NCBI RefSeq assembly: GCF_024297145.1
Contig: NZ_JANCTC010000012.1
Location: 1-64,000, forward strand
DNA length: 64,000 bases
Reading direction: 5' to 3'
DNA from: Mesorhizobium sp. LMG 17147
GTDB lineage: Bacteria > Pseudomonadota > Alphaproteobacteria > Rhizobiales > Rhizobiaceae
The notes below the pieces were generated by a model. It made no database searches and was not told where the DNA came from. It saw only the letters and a program-made list of their open reading frames with translations. Position numbers and translations under genes: made by a program. Of this stretch, positions 33,912 through 42,642 are shown piece after piece; position 1 is the first letter of the stretch; the number at the start of each line of letters is the position of its first letter.

Positions 33912-33943
33912 GGGTCTCTCCTCGTGATGGGGCGGCTGGTTGA

Positions 33944-35536
33944 TCATGCGGCTTGGTTGCTTGGTATCCACCAATCCCGTCCGCGCGGGGTGGTAATGTA
34001 TTCCGGCCAGCGAAATCCGATCGGCGGATCGTAGTCGCAGAGCGGGGCGATCCAGTTCGAGCCGCCGATGCCACCGCCGGTTCGGGCGACGAATTCGCCC
34101 ATTGCCGCGTCGCGCGCAGCCTCGTCTTCCAACAAGCGAAGTGCCGCGAGCGCAATGGTCTTTGCTGCGCAGATGACCATCGGGTCGATGGTGGCAGAAA
34201 TGCCGCCCAGCGCATTCATCGCCCAGCCCGGATAGGCGTGACCATTCTCCGAGCGCAGTGCCGGGCGGGCGACATAGAACCGCGCCGTCGGCGTATGCCA
34301 CGACATGTCCGTATAGTCGTCGGAAGTCGAATTGAGCTGCGATGGCGGCAGGTCGCGACGCAGCAGCGCCTCTGCATCCTGCGGCGCAATCAGCCGCTCC
34401 AGTTCGGCGATGAACGGTTCGTCGCTCGCCTCGCCGCCGGCATTGACCTGGATTTCGCGGGCAATCGCCTTGGCCGTCTCGTCCCAGCGCGGCGGCCCGA
34501 CCGCCGCCAGCGCGTCGAAGGCAATGCCGGCCATGACGTGATTGGCCAGCCCCGGCCGCGACTTCGACACCCAGTGCCGCTCATGGCGGCAGCCGCTTAT
34601 CCTGGCTGCGGCTTCCGCATTGCGGTCGAGCATGGCGGTGACCTGCTCGGCCATAGCAAGCGTCGGCACGCGGATCATGTACTGGATCTCGGCCAGCCCG
34701 GCCGGCAGATTGTCGGCGGTCGCCTGGCCCGCCGTCAGGATCGCCTCGCTGATCGACCAGCCGCCCTGATGCGGCAGCATGGAATCGCGCAGCGCCTTGG
34801 ACGCCATGTACATCATCATGAGCGCGTCGTTGGCGCCGGGCGCCCTGACCGCCGAATGCGCCTGCGGGATGGGTGCTGCGGTGCCTGCCGCCCTCGCCCA
34901 ATGTTCCGGCTCGTCGCAGATGAAGCGGTGGATCATGGCATAGGCCGCACCGCAATGCGTGTCCCAGCGCGCCGTGTTGCAGAGCGGCAGCATGTAAAAA
35001 GGATGGAAGGAGATCATGCCCGCCAGCCCATCGTAATAGCCCTTCGCGGCATGGATCGGCTTTGACCCGCGCACCTTCTCCGCCGGCTCGCCGGTGAAGC
35101 GCAGCGTGCCTGATATGCCGTGGCGCTGCATCGCAGCCTTGGTCGCCAGCAGCCCGCCGAGGCTGGCAATGCCGAGGCCGGAATGCGGATCGGTGTGGCC
35201 GCCCGCCTGTTCGCCGAGGCCCGGACGCGGTCGCTTCACCGTCGCCGCATCCTGGCAATTGCCCGGCACCGCGTCGTATTCGGCATACATGCCGATCGTC
35301 GGGCCGGTCCCGTTGATCCAATGGGCGCAGAAGGCGGTCGGCATGCCGCCGGAGCCTTCCTCGACCGAAAAGCCTTCGTGCTTCAACTGCTCCACATACC
35401 AGGCGGCCGACTGGTATTCGCGCCAGGCGGTCTCGCCGAAGTCGAAGATGGTCCGCGTCCACGCCGACAGGGACGGCTGGATGTCGTCCAGACAGGCAAG
35501 CGCGGTCGCTTGTGCCGAGGTCACCGGTTTCTCCAT
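33944..35536 (-). CDS. M20-family amidohydrolase/peptidase (AbgB-like)
   Basis: A 530-residue metal hydrolase. PTIGMYAEYDAVPGNCQDAA carries the metal Asp region, GGHTDPHSGLGIASLGGLLA the metal His, and RFTGEPAEKVRGSKP the catalytic Glu pair. Its layout resembles AbgB, which cleaves p-aminobenzoyl-glutamate, and amidohydrolases of N-acyl amino acids. It is about 40-50 residues longer than AbgB. A LysR gene is divergent 75 bp away and likely controls it; the amidinohydrolase is next on the same strand. Confidence 0.85.
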   Translation of the reverse strand: MEKPVTSAQATALACLDDIQPSLSAWTRTIFDFGETAWREYQSAAWYVEQLKHEGFSVEEGSGGMPTAFCAHWINGTGPTIGMYAEYDAVPGNCQDAATVKRPRPGLGEQAGGHTDPHSGLGIASLGGLLATKAAMQRHGISGTLRFTGEPAEKVRGSKPIHAAKGYYDGLAGMISFHPFYMLPLCNTARWDTHCGAAYAMIHRFICDEPEHWARAAGTAAPIPQAHSAVRAPGANDALMMMYMASKALRDSMLPHQGGWSISEAILTAGQATADNLPAGLAEIQYMIRVPTLAMAEQVTAMLDRNAEAAARISGCRHERHWVSKSRPGLANHVMAGIAFDALAAVGPPRWDETAKAIAREIQVNAGGEASDEPFIAELERLIAPQDAEALLRRDLPPSQLNSTSDDYTDMSWHTPTARFYVARPALRSENGHAYPGWAMNALGGISATIDPMVICAAKTIALAALRLLEDEAARDAAMGEFVARTGGGIGGSNWIAPLCDYDPPIGFRWPEYITTPRGRDWWIPSNQAA

Positions 35537-35611
35537 GGCGGAAAGAAAGCAGTGAAGCGCCCCGCCAAAAAGTGATATGTTTTCCCGGCTCATGCAAATT
35601 CGGTTCACCTC

Positions 35612-36499
35612 TTGAGAATTCCCTCCACGCAGGCGCTGCGCGCCCTCGACAGTTTTGCCCGCCACGGCAGCGTCTGGCGCGCCGCCGACGAACTGCATCT
35701 GACCCGCAGTGCGGTGAGCCATCAATTGCGCCTGCTCGAACGCGACCTCGGCTTCGATCTGCTCGAGCGCATCGGCAAGGGCGTGGCGCTCACGCCGCGC
35801 GGCCAGCGCTATGCCAGCGACGTGCGCAAGGCGCTGACGGTGTTGGGTGACGCGGTGACGCGCCATGCCGGCACCGGCGTCGGCGGATCGTTCAGCGTCA
35901 GTTGCACCCCTGGCTTCGCCTCGCTTTTCCTGTGCACTCACATTGGCGAATTCCGGCAGATGTATCCCGATGTCGCGCTCCGCATCCTGACGCCGCGCCG
36001 CCTCGACGACGTCAGCAATGCCGAGGCCGACGCCTTCATCGCCTTTGGTGTCGGCAACTGGCCGAACCGCGCGGTCGAGCTGTTGTGCGAAATCTCGTTC
36101 ACGCCGCTGTGCAGCCCGACGCTGCTCAACAAGATCGGCGGCTTCTCCAAGCCGGCAGACGTGCTGCGCGCCAACCTCCTGCATCTCGGTGACACCGAGG
36201 ACTGGGCGCGTTGGCTGGCGCTGTCCAAGGTCGAGAACCCCGACCCGGAAGGCGGCATCTTCTTTTCCGACATGAACCTGGTCTTTTCGGCGGCGATCGC
36301 CGGGCAGGGCATCGCCATGGGCGACGAACTGACCAGCGGCCGGGCACTGAGCGAAGGCCGGCTGGTGCGCCCCTTCGACATAGCGATCAATTCCCCGCGC
36401 TCGTATTTTCTGGTCTCGGAACATGCCAAGGCGGCGCATCCGGTGCTGGAGGCGTTTGGGCGGTGGCTGAGGTCGAAGCTGTCGGAGAACCAGCGTTAA
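35612..36499 (+). CDS. LysR-family transcriptional regulator (GcvA-like)
   Basis: A 295-residue regulator starting with TTG at 35612 (reads RIPSTQALRALDSFARHG). The winged helix SVWRAADELHLTRSAVSHQL is of the GcvA type. The effector domain has SVSCTPGFASLFLCTHIGEF. No ATG alternative lies at the right place and the ribosome-binding site is weak. It is divergent from the M20 gene and upstream of the Pot-like operon, so both are candidate targets. A pair of inverted repeats follows its stop. Confidence 0.9.
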   Translation: MRIPSTQALRALDSFARHGSVWRAADELHLTRSAVSHQLRLLERDLGFDLLERIGKGVALTPRGQRYASDVRKALTVLGDAVTRHAGTGVGGSFSVSCTPGFASLFLCTHIGEFRQMYPDVALRILTPRRLDDVSNAEADAFIAFGVGNWPNRAVELLCEISFTPLCSPTLLNKIGGFSKPADVLRANLLHLGDTEDWARWLALSKVENPDPEGGIFFSDMNLVFSAAIAGQGIAMGDELTSGRALSEGRLVRPFDIAINSPRSYFLVSEHAKAAHPVLEAFGRWLRSKLSENQR

Positions 36500-36547
36500 T
36501 CTCCCCCCTCGAGGGGGAGATGGCCGCGAAGCGGCCAGAGGGGGTCG
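36499..36547 (+). repeat. Palindromic intergenic repeat, copy 2
   Basis: ATCTCCCCCCTCGAGGGGGAG and AT continue into GGCCGCGAAGCGGCC, a perfect small hairpin, then AGAGGGGGTCG. It starts at the stop codon of the LysR gene. It is related to the copy at 3593 and is inverted relative to copy 3. Confidence 0.75.
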
Positions 36548-36610
36548 CTTCGGCTGGGCTCGGCCCGGTCTGACTTTCGAAGAAAGAGGAAGTTGGCGGT
36601 TCACGCGAGA

Positions 36611-36659
36611 CGACCCCCTCTGTCGCCTTCGGCGACATCTCCCCCTCAAGAGGGGAGAT
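36611..36659 (-). repeat. Palindromic intergenic repeat, copy 3 (inverted)
   Basis: On the minus strand it reads ATCTCCCCTCTTGAGGGGGAG then ATGTCGCCGAAGGCGACAG and AGGGGGTCG. The two ends match copy 2, but the hairpin core differs while keeping its base pairing. With copy 2 it frames about 63 bp. Confidence 0.75.
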
Positions 36660-36772
36660 TTGGCGCTACACCTCACCATAGATGAATCAAATTTGCCGAT
36701 CAGGCGAAAACTATTCGGTTGCGGTAAGCCGCCGCCCTGCCTACGATTTCGTCTACGCTAAGGAAAGGCAGG

Positions 36773-37867
36773 ATGCAGCAACCCGGCCGGGCCGCAGAGA
36801 TCAAGGCAATCGGGATCGGCAAGAGCTTCGGCTCGTTCCGTGCGCTGGACGATCTGACGCTCGATATCGGCCGTGGCGAGTTCCTTACCCTGCTCGGCCC
36901 CTCCGGTTCCGGCAAGACCACCTTCCTGATGATCCTCGCCGGCTTCATTCAGCCGACCGACGGTCGCCTTTACAGCGACGGCGTCGATATCACCGAGCGG
37001 CCGGCCGAGCAGCGCGCCGCCGGCATGGTTTTCCAGGGCTACGCACTGTTCCCGCATATGAGCGTCGAGGCCAATATCGCCTTCCCGCTCAAGGTGCGAA
37101 AGAAATCGGCGGCCGAGATCAAGCGCCGAGTTGGCGAAATGATCGAGCGCGTCGGGCTTAAGGGCCACGAAAAGAAACTGCCGTCGCAATTGTCCGGCGG
37201 CCAGCAGCAACGCGTGGCCCTGGCGCGGGCACTGGTCTTCGAGCCGGGCGTGCTTTTGCTTGACGAGCCGTTTTCGGCGCTCGACAAGGGCCTGCGCGGC
37301 CAGATGCAGGCCGAGATGAAGCGGCTGCACCAGGAGACCGGCACCACCTTCGTCTTCGTCACCCATGACCAGAGCGAGGCGCTGGCGTTGTCGTCTCGCG
37401 TCGCCATCTTCAACCATGGCAAATTGCTGCAGGTCGGCGCGCCCGACGAGGTCTACGACCGGCCCGACAACCGCTTCGTCGCCGAGTTCCTGGGTGAGAT
37501 CAACATGCTGCCGCTGAAGGGCGTGCGCCCAGCCGACAATGGCTCGACCGGCCTCTGCGAAGACCGCGCGATCAGCATGCGCTGCAAGGCCGAGAAGGTC
37601 CGAGGCGACGCCATCCTGGCGATCCGGCCCGAATACATGTCGATCGCACGCGAGGCGGCAGCGGGCGAGAATGGTATTGCCGCGACTGCCGTCGCATCGA
37701 CCTATCTCGGCGCTGCGACGCGGCTCGATCTGACGACGCGCCAAGGCGCCAAGGTCACGGTCTCGGTGCCGAACGAGGTTGCCGCTTCCGCGCTCAGCAA
37801 GGGCAATTCCGTGTGGCTGACCTGGCCGGCGGAAAAGGGTTTCCTCCTGCCGGACGGAGGACAATGA
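36773..37867 (+). CDS. ABC transporter ATP-binding protein (PotA-like)
   Basis: A 364-residue ATPase with Walker A GPSGSGKTT (~43), the Q-loop VFQGYALFPHM, the signature LSGGQQQRVALARAL, Walker B VLLLDEPFSALD, the switch VTHDQSEALALSSRV, and a C-terminal TOBE domain (residues ~250-355). This build is typical of spermidine/putrescine and related importers. It is the first gene of an ATPase-binding protein-permease-permease operon. GGCAGG precedes the ATG. Confidence 0.94.
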   Translation: MQQPGRAAEIKAIGIGKSFGSFRALDDLTLDIGRGEFLTLLGPSGSGKTTFLMILAGFIQPTDGRLYSDGVDITERPAEQRAAGMVFQGYALFPHMSVEANIAFPLKVRKKSAAEIKRRVGEMIERVGLKGHEKKLPSQLSGGQQQRVALARALVFEPGVLLLDEPFSALDKGLRGQMQAEMKRLHQETGTTFVFVTHDQSEALALSSRVAIFNHGKLLQVGAPDEVYDRPDNRFVAEFLGEINMLPLKGVRPADNGSTGLCEDRAISMRCKAEKVRGDAILAIRPEYMSIAREAAAGENGIAATAVASTYLGAATRLDLTTRQGAKVTVSVPNEVAASALSKGNSVWLTWPAEKGFLLPDGGQ

Positions 37868-37940
37868 CGATCGGCGTAGCGAAGCTGAATTCGCCAAGCC
37901 GACTTCCGGAAAATATCAACGACAAAAAAGGGGAACTGAC

Positions 37941-39056
37941 ATGACAAACGAAACCAAGAAACATTCCATCGAGGCGCTGTCCGCCAGGGCAGTGCACGGC
38001 GAGATCTCGCGCCGGCAGTTCACGCAACTGGCCGCACTGGTGCTGGCCGGCACGCCGATGCTGCTGCGCTCGACCGGCGCCTTTGCCGCGGCTAAGGAAC
38101 TGGTGCTGGTCAACTGGGGCGGCGACGCCATCACCGCCTACGACGCGGCTTACGGCCAGGCCTTCACCAAGGAGACCGGCATCACCGTCAAGATGGACGG
38201 CTCCGGCCCGACCGAAGGCGCGATCGCGGCGCAGTTCAAGAGCGGCGCGCCGACCTGGGACCTGGTCGACGTCGATCCTTTCTCGGCCATCACGCTCGGC
38301 GCGCAAGGCATGCTCGAGCCGATCGATTATTCGATCGTCGACAAGAAGAAGATGCGGCCGGGATTCGGCTGGGAATACGCCGCCTCGACCTATTTCTTCT
38401 CCTATGTCATCGCCTACGATGCCGAGAAATACGGCAGCCAGGCACCAACCGGCATGGCCGACTTCTTCGACGTGGCAAAATTCCCCGGCAAGCGCTCGCT
38501 CTACAAATGGGGCGTGTCGAGCTGGGAAGCGGCACTGCTTGCCGACGGCATCGCTCCGGCCTCGCTCTATCCGCTCGACCTCAAGCGCGCGCATGACAAG
38601 ATCGCAGCCTTCAAGGAGAACGTCGTTGCCTATTGGGGTGGCGGCGCCGAAAGCCAGAGCGTGCTGCTCAATGGCGAGGCCTCGATGGCGATCGTCTGGT
38701 CGACCCGGGCTTCGCTCATCGAGCAGGATTCCGGCGGCAAGATCAAGTTCATCTGGGACCAGGGCCTGATCTCGCCCGGCGCGCTCGCCGTGCTCAAGGG
38801 CAATCCCGGCGGCAAGGACGCGGCGATGAAGTTCATCGCCAGCACCCAGGACCCGGAGAAGGAACTCATCATGTTCGACAAGCTCGGCCAAGGTCCGGCC
38901 AATCCGGCCGCCGACGCGCTGATCCCCGCCGACAAGAAGCGCATCAACCCCGTCGATCCCGAGAACATGAAAAAGCAGATCCCGCTCGACATGGATTGGT
39001 ACGCCAAGAACTACGGGGCGGCACTCGACGAATACACGAAGATCATCTCCGCCTGA
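37941..39056 (+). CDS. ABC transporter substrate-binding protein (PotD-like)
   Basis: A 371-residue periplasmic protein. SRRQFTQLAALVLAGTPMLL near residue 24 is a Tat-type signal, with cleavage around AFAAA. The mature part begins KELVLVNWGGDAITAYDAAY, the common opening of PotD/spermidine and opine-type binding proteins. It ends with YAKNYGAALDEYTKIIS. The ligand may be a polyamine or an amino-acid derivative; neighbours suggest nitrogen compounds. Confidence 0.92.
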   Translation: MTNETKKHSIEALSARAVHGEISRRQFTQLAALVLAGTPMLLRSTGAFAAAKELVLVNWGGDAITAYDAAYGQAFTKETGITVKMDGSGPTEGAIAAQFKSGAPTWDLVDVDPFSAITLGAQGMLEPIDYSIVDKKKMRPGFGWEYAASTYFFSYVIAYDAEKYGSQAPTGMADFFDVAKFPGKRSLYKWGVSSWEAALLADGIAPASLYPLDLKRAHDKIAAFKENVVAYWGGGAESQSVLLNGEASMAIVWSTRASLIEQDSGGKIKFIWDQGLISPGALAVLKGNPGGKDAAMKFIASTQDPEKELIMFDKLGQGPANPAADALIPADKKRINPVDPENMKKQIPLDMDWYAKNYGAALDEYTKIISA

Positions 39057-39080
39057 CAAGCCGGGATAACCGGGGGCGAG

Positions 39081-39914
39081 ATGAGAGCACACCTCTCCGA
39101 CAGGATAGGCGCGGCGCTGTTGATGGCGCCGCTGCTCCTCTTTCTTGTGCTGGCTTACGCCTGGCCATTCCTCGGCGTGGTCAAATGGAGTTTTACGCTG
39201 CCCACGCCGGGGCTGGGGCAGTACAATGCGCTGCTCACGGATCAGTTGGTGCAGTCGGTTTTCATCCGCACGCTGCGCATCGCCGCGATCGTGACGATCG
39301 TTTCGGTTGCCGCCGCCTACGCCATCACCGTAGTCTGGGTGCGCGGCACGCCGGTGCAGCGCGTCGTGGCCGAGTTCTGCATCCTGGTGCCGTTCTGGAT
39401 CTCGGTGCTGACGCGCGCCTTCGGCTGGGTGGCGCTTTTGTCCAATCGCGGCCTGATCAACACCTGGCTGCAGGCGGTCGGCTTCATCTCGGAGCCGCTG
39501 GCGCTGGTGCGCAACGAGTTCGGCGTTATCGTCGGCATGACGCATTTCCTCATCCCCTTCGCGGTGTTTCCACTGGCCTCTTCGATGCGAAGCCTCGATG
39601 ACCGTGTGCTGCTGGCGGCGCGCGGCCTCGGCTCCAGCCGCATGCGCACCTTCTGGTCGGTGTTCGTGCCGATGACCCGCTCCGGCATCATCGGCTCGGC
39701 GCTGATCGTCTTCGTCTTTTCGCTCGGCTTCTTCGTCACGCCGGCGATTCTCGGCGGCGGCCGCAGCGTGATGATCGCCGAGCTGATCTATCTCCGCATC
39801 TTCCAGAGCCCGGACTGGGGCTTGGGCGCGGCGATCAGCGTAGTGCTGGTGCTGTTCGTCGGCGCGCTGATGGCGCTGCTTTTCCGCTATATCAGACCAA
39901 AGCAATTGGTGTAG
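39081..39914 (+). CDS. ABC transporter permease (PotB-like)
   Basis: A 277-residue inner-membrane protein with six helices. LDDRVLLAARGLGSSRMRTF and WSVFVPMTRSGIIGSALIVF form the EAA loop. The class is the spermidine/putrescine permease subunit B. It follows the binding-protein gene by 24 bp. Confidence 0.93.
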   Translation: MRAHLSDRIGAALLMAPLLLFLVLAYAWPFLGVVKWSFTLPTPGLGQYNALLTDQLVQSVFIRTLRIAAIVTIVSVAAAYAITVVWVRGTPVQRVVAEFCILVPFWISVLTRAFGWVALLSNRGLINTWLQAVGFISEPLALVRNEFGVIVGMTHFLIPFAVFPLASSMRSLDDRVLLAARGLGSSRMRTFWSVFVPMTRSGIIGSALIVFVFSLGFFVTPAILGGGRSVMIAELIYLRIFQSPDWGLGAAISVVLVLFVGALMALLFRYIRPKQLV

Positions 39915-39918
39915 CGCG

Positions 39919-40725
39919 ATGCCGACCTACCGCCCCGGTCCCGTCTCGTTGATCCTCGCCGCCCTGGTCGCGCTCTTCCTGCTGCTGCCGCTGCTCGCCG
40001 TCATCCCGGTATCGCTGACGCCGAGCCGCATGCTGGCGATGCCGTCGGGCGAACTGTCGCTGCGCCATTACCGGGCGCTGATCGAGGATCCGCGCTGGAT
40101 CAATTCGATCCTGCTCTCGATCAGGATCGGCATAGTCAGCAGCGCCTTTTCCACGGTGCTGGCGCTGTGCTTCAGCCTTGGTGTCTGGATGTTCCAGCCG
40201 CGCTTCACCGCCGCTCTCGTCGGCTTCGTTCTGCTGCCGATGGTGGTGCCGCCGGTGGTCTCGGCAATCACGCTCTATTTCCTGCTGACCTCGATCTCGG
40301 GGTTCTCGTCGTTCTTCGGCTATGACACCTGGCTGGGTGTCGCCATGGCGCACGCGGTGATGACGGTGCCCTTCGCCACGGTGCTGATCCTGGTGTCGCT
40401 TAGCCAGCTCGACCGCCGCATCGACCTCGCCGCCCGCGGCCTCGGCGCCACCGTGTGGGAGCGCGCCACCCGCATCATCATGCCCAACATCAAGTTCGGC
40501 ATCGTCACCGCAGCACTGCTCTCCTTCGTGCTGTCCTGGGAAGAGATCGGCGTCACCCTGTTCATCACCTCGGTCAACGCCATCACGCTGCCGCGGCTAA
40601 TGTGGATGGGCCTGCGCGACAACATCGACCCGGCGATCGCCGCTCTCTCGGTGATCCTGATCGTCATCACTGTGCTGGTGCTTGTGGCGCGCAGCGTCGT
40701 GGTCAGGCTGCGCGCGGCGCAGTAA
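39919..40725 (+). CDS. ABC transporter permease (PotC-like)
   Basis: A 268-residue permease. LDRRIDLAARGLGATVWERA and TRIIMPNIKFGIVTAALLSF are the EAA loop, and YRALIEDPRWINSILLSIRI the N-terminal stretch usual for PotC. It lies 4 bp after the PotB-like gene and ends the operon. With the three preceding genes the importer is complete. Confidence 0.93.
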   Translation: MPTYRPGPVSLILAALVALFLLLPLLAVIPVSLTPSRMLAMPSGELSLRHYRALIEDPRWINSILLSIRIGIVSSAFSTVLALCFSLGVWMFQPRFTAALVGFVLLPMVVPPVVSAITLYFLLTSISGFSSFFGYDTWLGVAMAHAVMTVPFATVLILVSLSQLDRRIDLAARGLGATVWERATRIIMPNIKFGIVTAALLSFVLSWEEIGVTLFITSVNAITLPRLMWMGLRDNIDPAIAALSVILIVITVLVLVARSVVVRLRAAQ

Positions 40726-40813
40726 ACGCGCCTCACGCCGTGGTGACTGGCGCAAATGAAACCTTGCGCTACGATTTTCGTTATAGGTAGTTCAACACGT
40801 CGAAGGCTTCGCC

Positions 40814-41101
40814 ATGAACCAAGGATGGTTTTCCAAGCCGGTTGCGGTTGCGGTCGGCATCGTGGGAGATATCCGCAACATTTCCAACGCACGTCAGGCT
40901 GTCGAGTTGCTGGAAGCCCACTGGCGTGACGCCGGCAGCGCCAAACACGGCTTGGCACTGCGCACATGCCGCCGCGCCATGAGCGACGATCGCTGGACCG
41001 AAGCCGCCAGGGACGCGTTCATCGAGGCCGCGCGGGAGGCGCACGTCCTGGTCGAGCGAGCCGTCGAACCGCAGGACCGGTCCAGGCAGCAGGGGCCGTG
41101 A
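40814..41101 (+). CDS. DUF982 protein
   Basis: A 95-residue protein. VAVGIVGDIRNISNARQAVE, then LLEAHWRDAGSAKHGLALRT and FIEAAREAHVLVER are the DUF982 pattern, a family expanded in Mesorhizobium and other rhizobia, function unknown. It is convergent with the glycosyltransferase, 6 bp apart. Confidence 0.85.
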   Translation: MNQGWFSKPVAVAVGIVGDIRNISNARQAVELLEAHWRDAGSAKHGLALRTCRRAMSDDRWTEAARDAFIEAAREAHVLVERAVEPQDRSRQQGP

Positions 41102-41107
41102 TCGCCG

Positions 41108-42175
41108 CTATCCCATCGCATGACGGATTCTCTTGGACAGGCGGCTCAAAAATGCCGGTCTGGACGATGCGTCAAGCTTCCACGACAGCACCGCCGTCGC
41201 CATTTTCCGCGGCAACACCCCGACCGACAGGAACCAGGCGGCAAGGATCGCACGCCGCCGCAAGGATGCGGTCATTTCGAGGCTGGCGACGGCGCCGGCC
41301 GCCCCGAGCGCCAGCCGGGAATCGTCGGCCACGGGGTGTCGGTCTCGGTCCGCGCAAAGCGATGCCAGCCGCTCTTCCAGATGGACCGGATCGTGGCGGA
41401 CGGCATCTGACGGCACGATGGTCAGGCCGATCCCGGAGGCCTGGTCGGACAGCGCCTGCATGCGGCGGAAATCGTGGGTTACCCGCCAGCGTGCCCGCTC
41501 GGCGAGCTTTTCACCGAACACCGAGTGGTTGGCACCGTGGATCCGGTAGGCGCCGAGGCATTCGTCGATCGACTGGACATGCCCGTACATCGGTGCCAGC
41601 GTTGCCAGATAGCCGTCGGCGCCCTGGCGGAACTCCGGCTCCGGTATCGGCATGATCGATTCGAGTGTTGCGCGGTCAAAGGCGAGCCCGCTGGTCACGG
41701 TCGTCTGATAGCGGCCCTTGTGCAGCAGTTTCGGCATGACGTCGCCGCTGTCGAAAGGCAGTTCGGGCGGCGGAAAGACATCCTTGATGCGTTGCCCCTC
41801 GTCGACGATGTGCAGTCTGGACTGGATCTGAGCGGTTGCCTCGTCCCAGGTGTCGACAATGGTGGAGACAGCGGTTGGATAAAGATAATCGTCGGCGTCG
41901 AGGAACAGGACGATCTTGCCCGAGCTTGCGGCAAAGCCGGTATTGAATGCCGCCGCATGTCCGCCATTTTGCGCTCGCGGACAGGCGAGGATCTCGTCGC
42001 GATATGATTGCATGATCGTCGTGGAATGGTCCTGCGATGCATCGTCGACGACGATGACTTCGACATCCGCGTAGTCCTGCTCGAGGGCGCTGTCGATGCT
42101 GCGTTCGAGGAACCGCGCGTAGTTGTAATTCGGGATGATGATGGATACCGGAAGCCGGTTTTGGACAGACTGCAT
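41108..42175 (-). CDS. Family 2 glycosyltransferase
   Basis: A 355-residue GT-A enzyme. It begins VSIIIPNYNYARFLERSIDS and VEVIVVDDASQDHSTTIM, and IVLFLDADDYLYPTAV carries the DxD motif. A C-terminal helical part has a short hydrophobic segment (RAILAAWFLSVGVLP) which may touch the membrane. It stands alone, well away from the glycan cluster at 19-24 kb. Acceptor and donor unknown. Confidence 0.88.
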   Translation of the reverse strand: MQSVQNRLPVSIIIPNYNYARFLERSIDSALEQDYADVEVIVVDDASQDHSTTIMQSYRDEILACPRAQNGGHAAAFNTGFAASSGKIVLFLDADDYLYPTAVSTIVDTWDEATAQIQSRLHIVDEGQRIKDVFPPPELPFDSGDVMPKLLHKGRYQTTVTSGLAFDRATLESIMPIPEPEFRQGADGYLATLAPMYGHVQSIDECLGAYRIHGANHSVFGEKLAERARWRVTHDFRRMQALSDQASGIGLTIVPSDAVRHDPVHLEERLASLCADRDRHPVADDSRLALGAAGAVASLEMTASLRRRAILAAWFLSVGVLPRKMATAVLSWKLDASSRPAFLSRLSKRIRHAMG

Positions 42176-42642
42176 CGCGTTTCACCTCGCATCTTGCTTT
42201 GGTTCGGCAAAGGCCCGCTCATGGGCCTGCCCCCTCTTCAAGCGCCCTCTTGGCGCGCAACGAGTTCCCTGGGAGAAAGCCTGCGCTTTCCATCAGGAGA
42301 CAGGTCACGTTTCGCTTTGCGACTTCGTACTGAGGCCGCCATTGCCTTCGAGGCTGCTGCCATTTCAGGGTCGGCGGCAGCAAAAGCTCCGACGTTCGGC
42401 CAAGGTGATGTCGCAGCCGAGCCCGACGGAAATGTCTCGCCTCGCGATCAGGTCGGGAGCGAAGCGGACGGGTGCCCTGAAGACATGGCGGATAGTGGCC
42501 TGCAAATGCGGCTGGAACAAGCCCCGCGTCGAAAACAGGGCCACTTCAGGTTGCGTTTCAGGCGGCATGCCGCGACCACCGGCGCTTTTGCCCCGGAGCC
42601 GGCGAACCGCCTCCGGGGCTTATGGTCATGTGGCCTGAACAG
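42176..42642. other. Intergenic, nothing recognised
   Basis: About 470 bp between two leftward genes. Open frames exist on both strands but have no ribosome-binding site and give unlikely proteins. Confidence 0.3.

Noticed and set aside
37794..39905. A 703-codon minus-strand frame
   Set aside because: Antisense to the PotD- and PotB-like genes and without recognisable domains.
42135..42638. A plus-strand frame containing a Cys-rich stretch
   Set aside because: No ribosome-binding site, no family, and it runs into the dctA 3' end.
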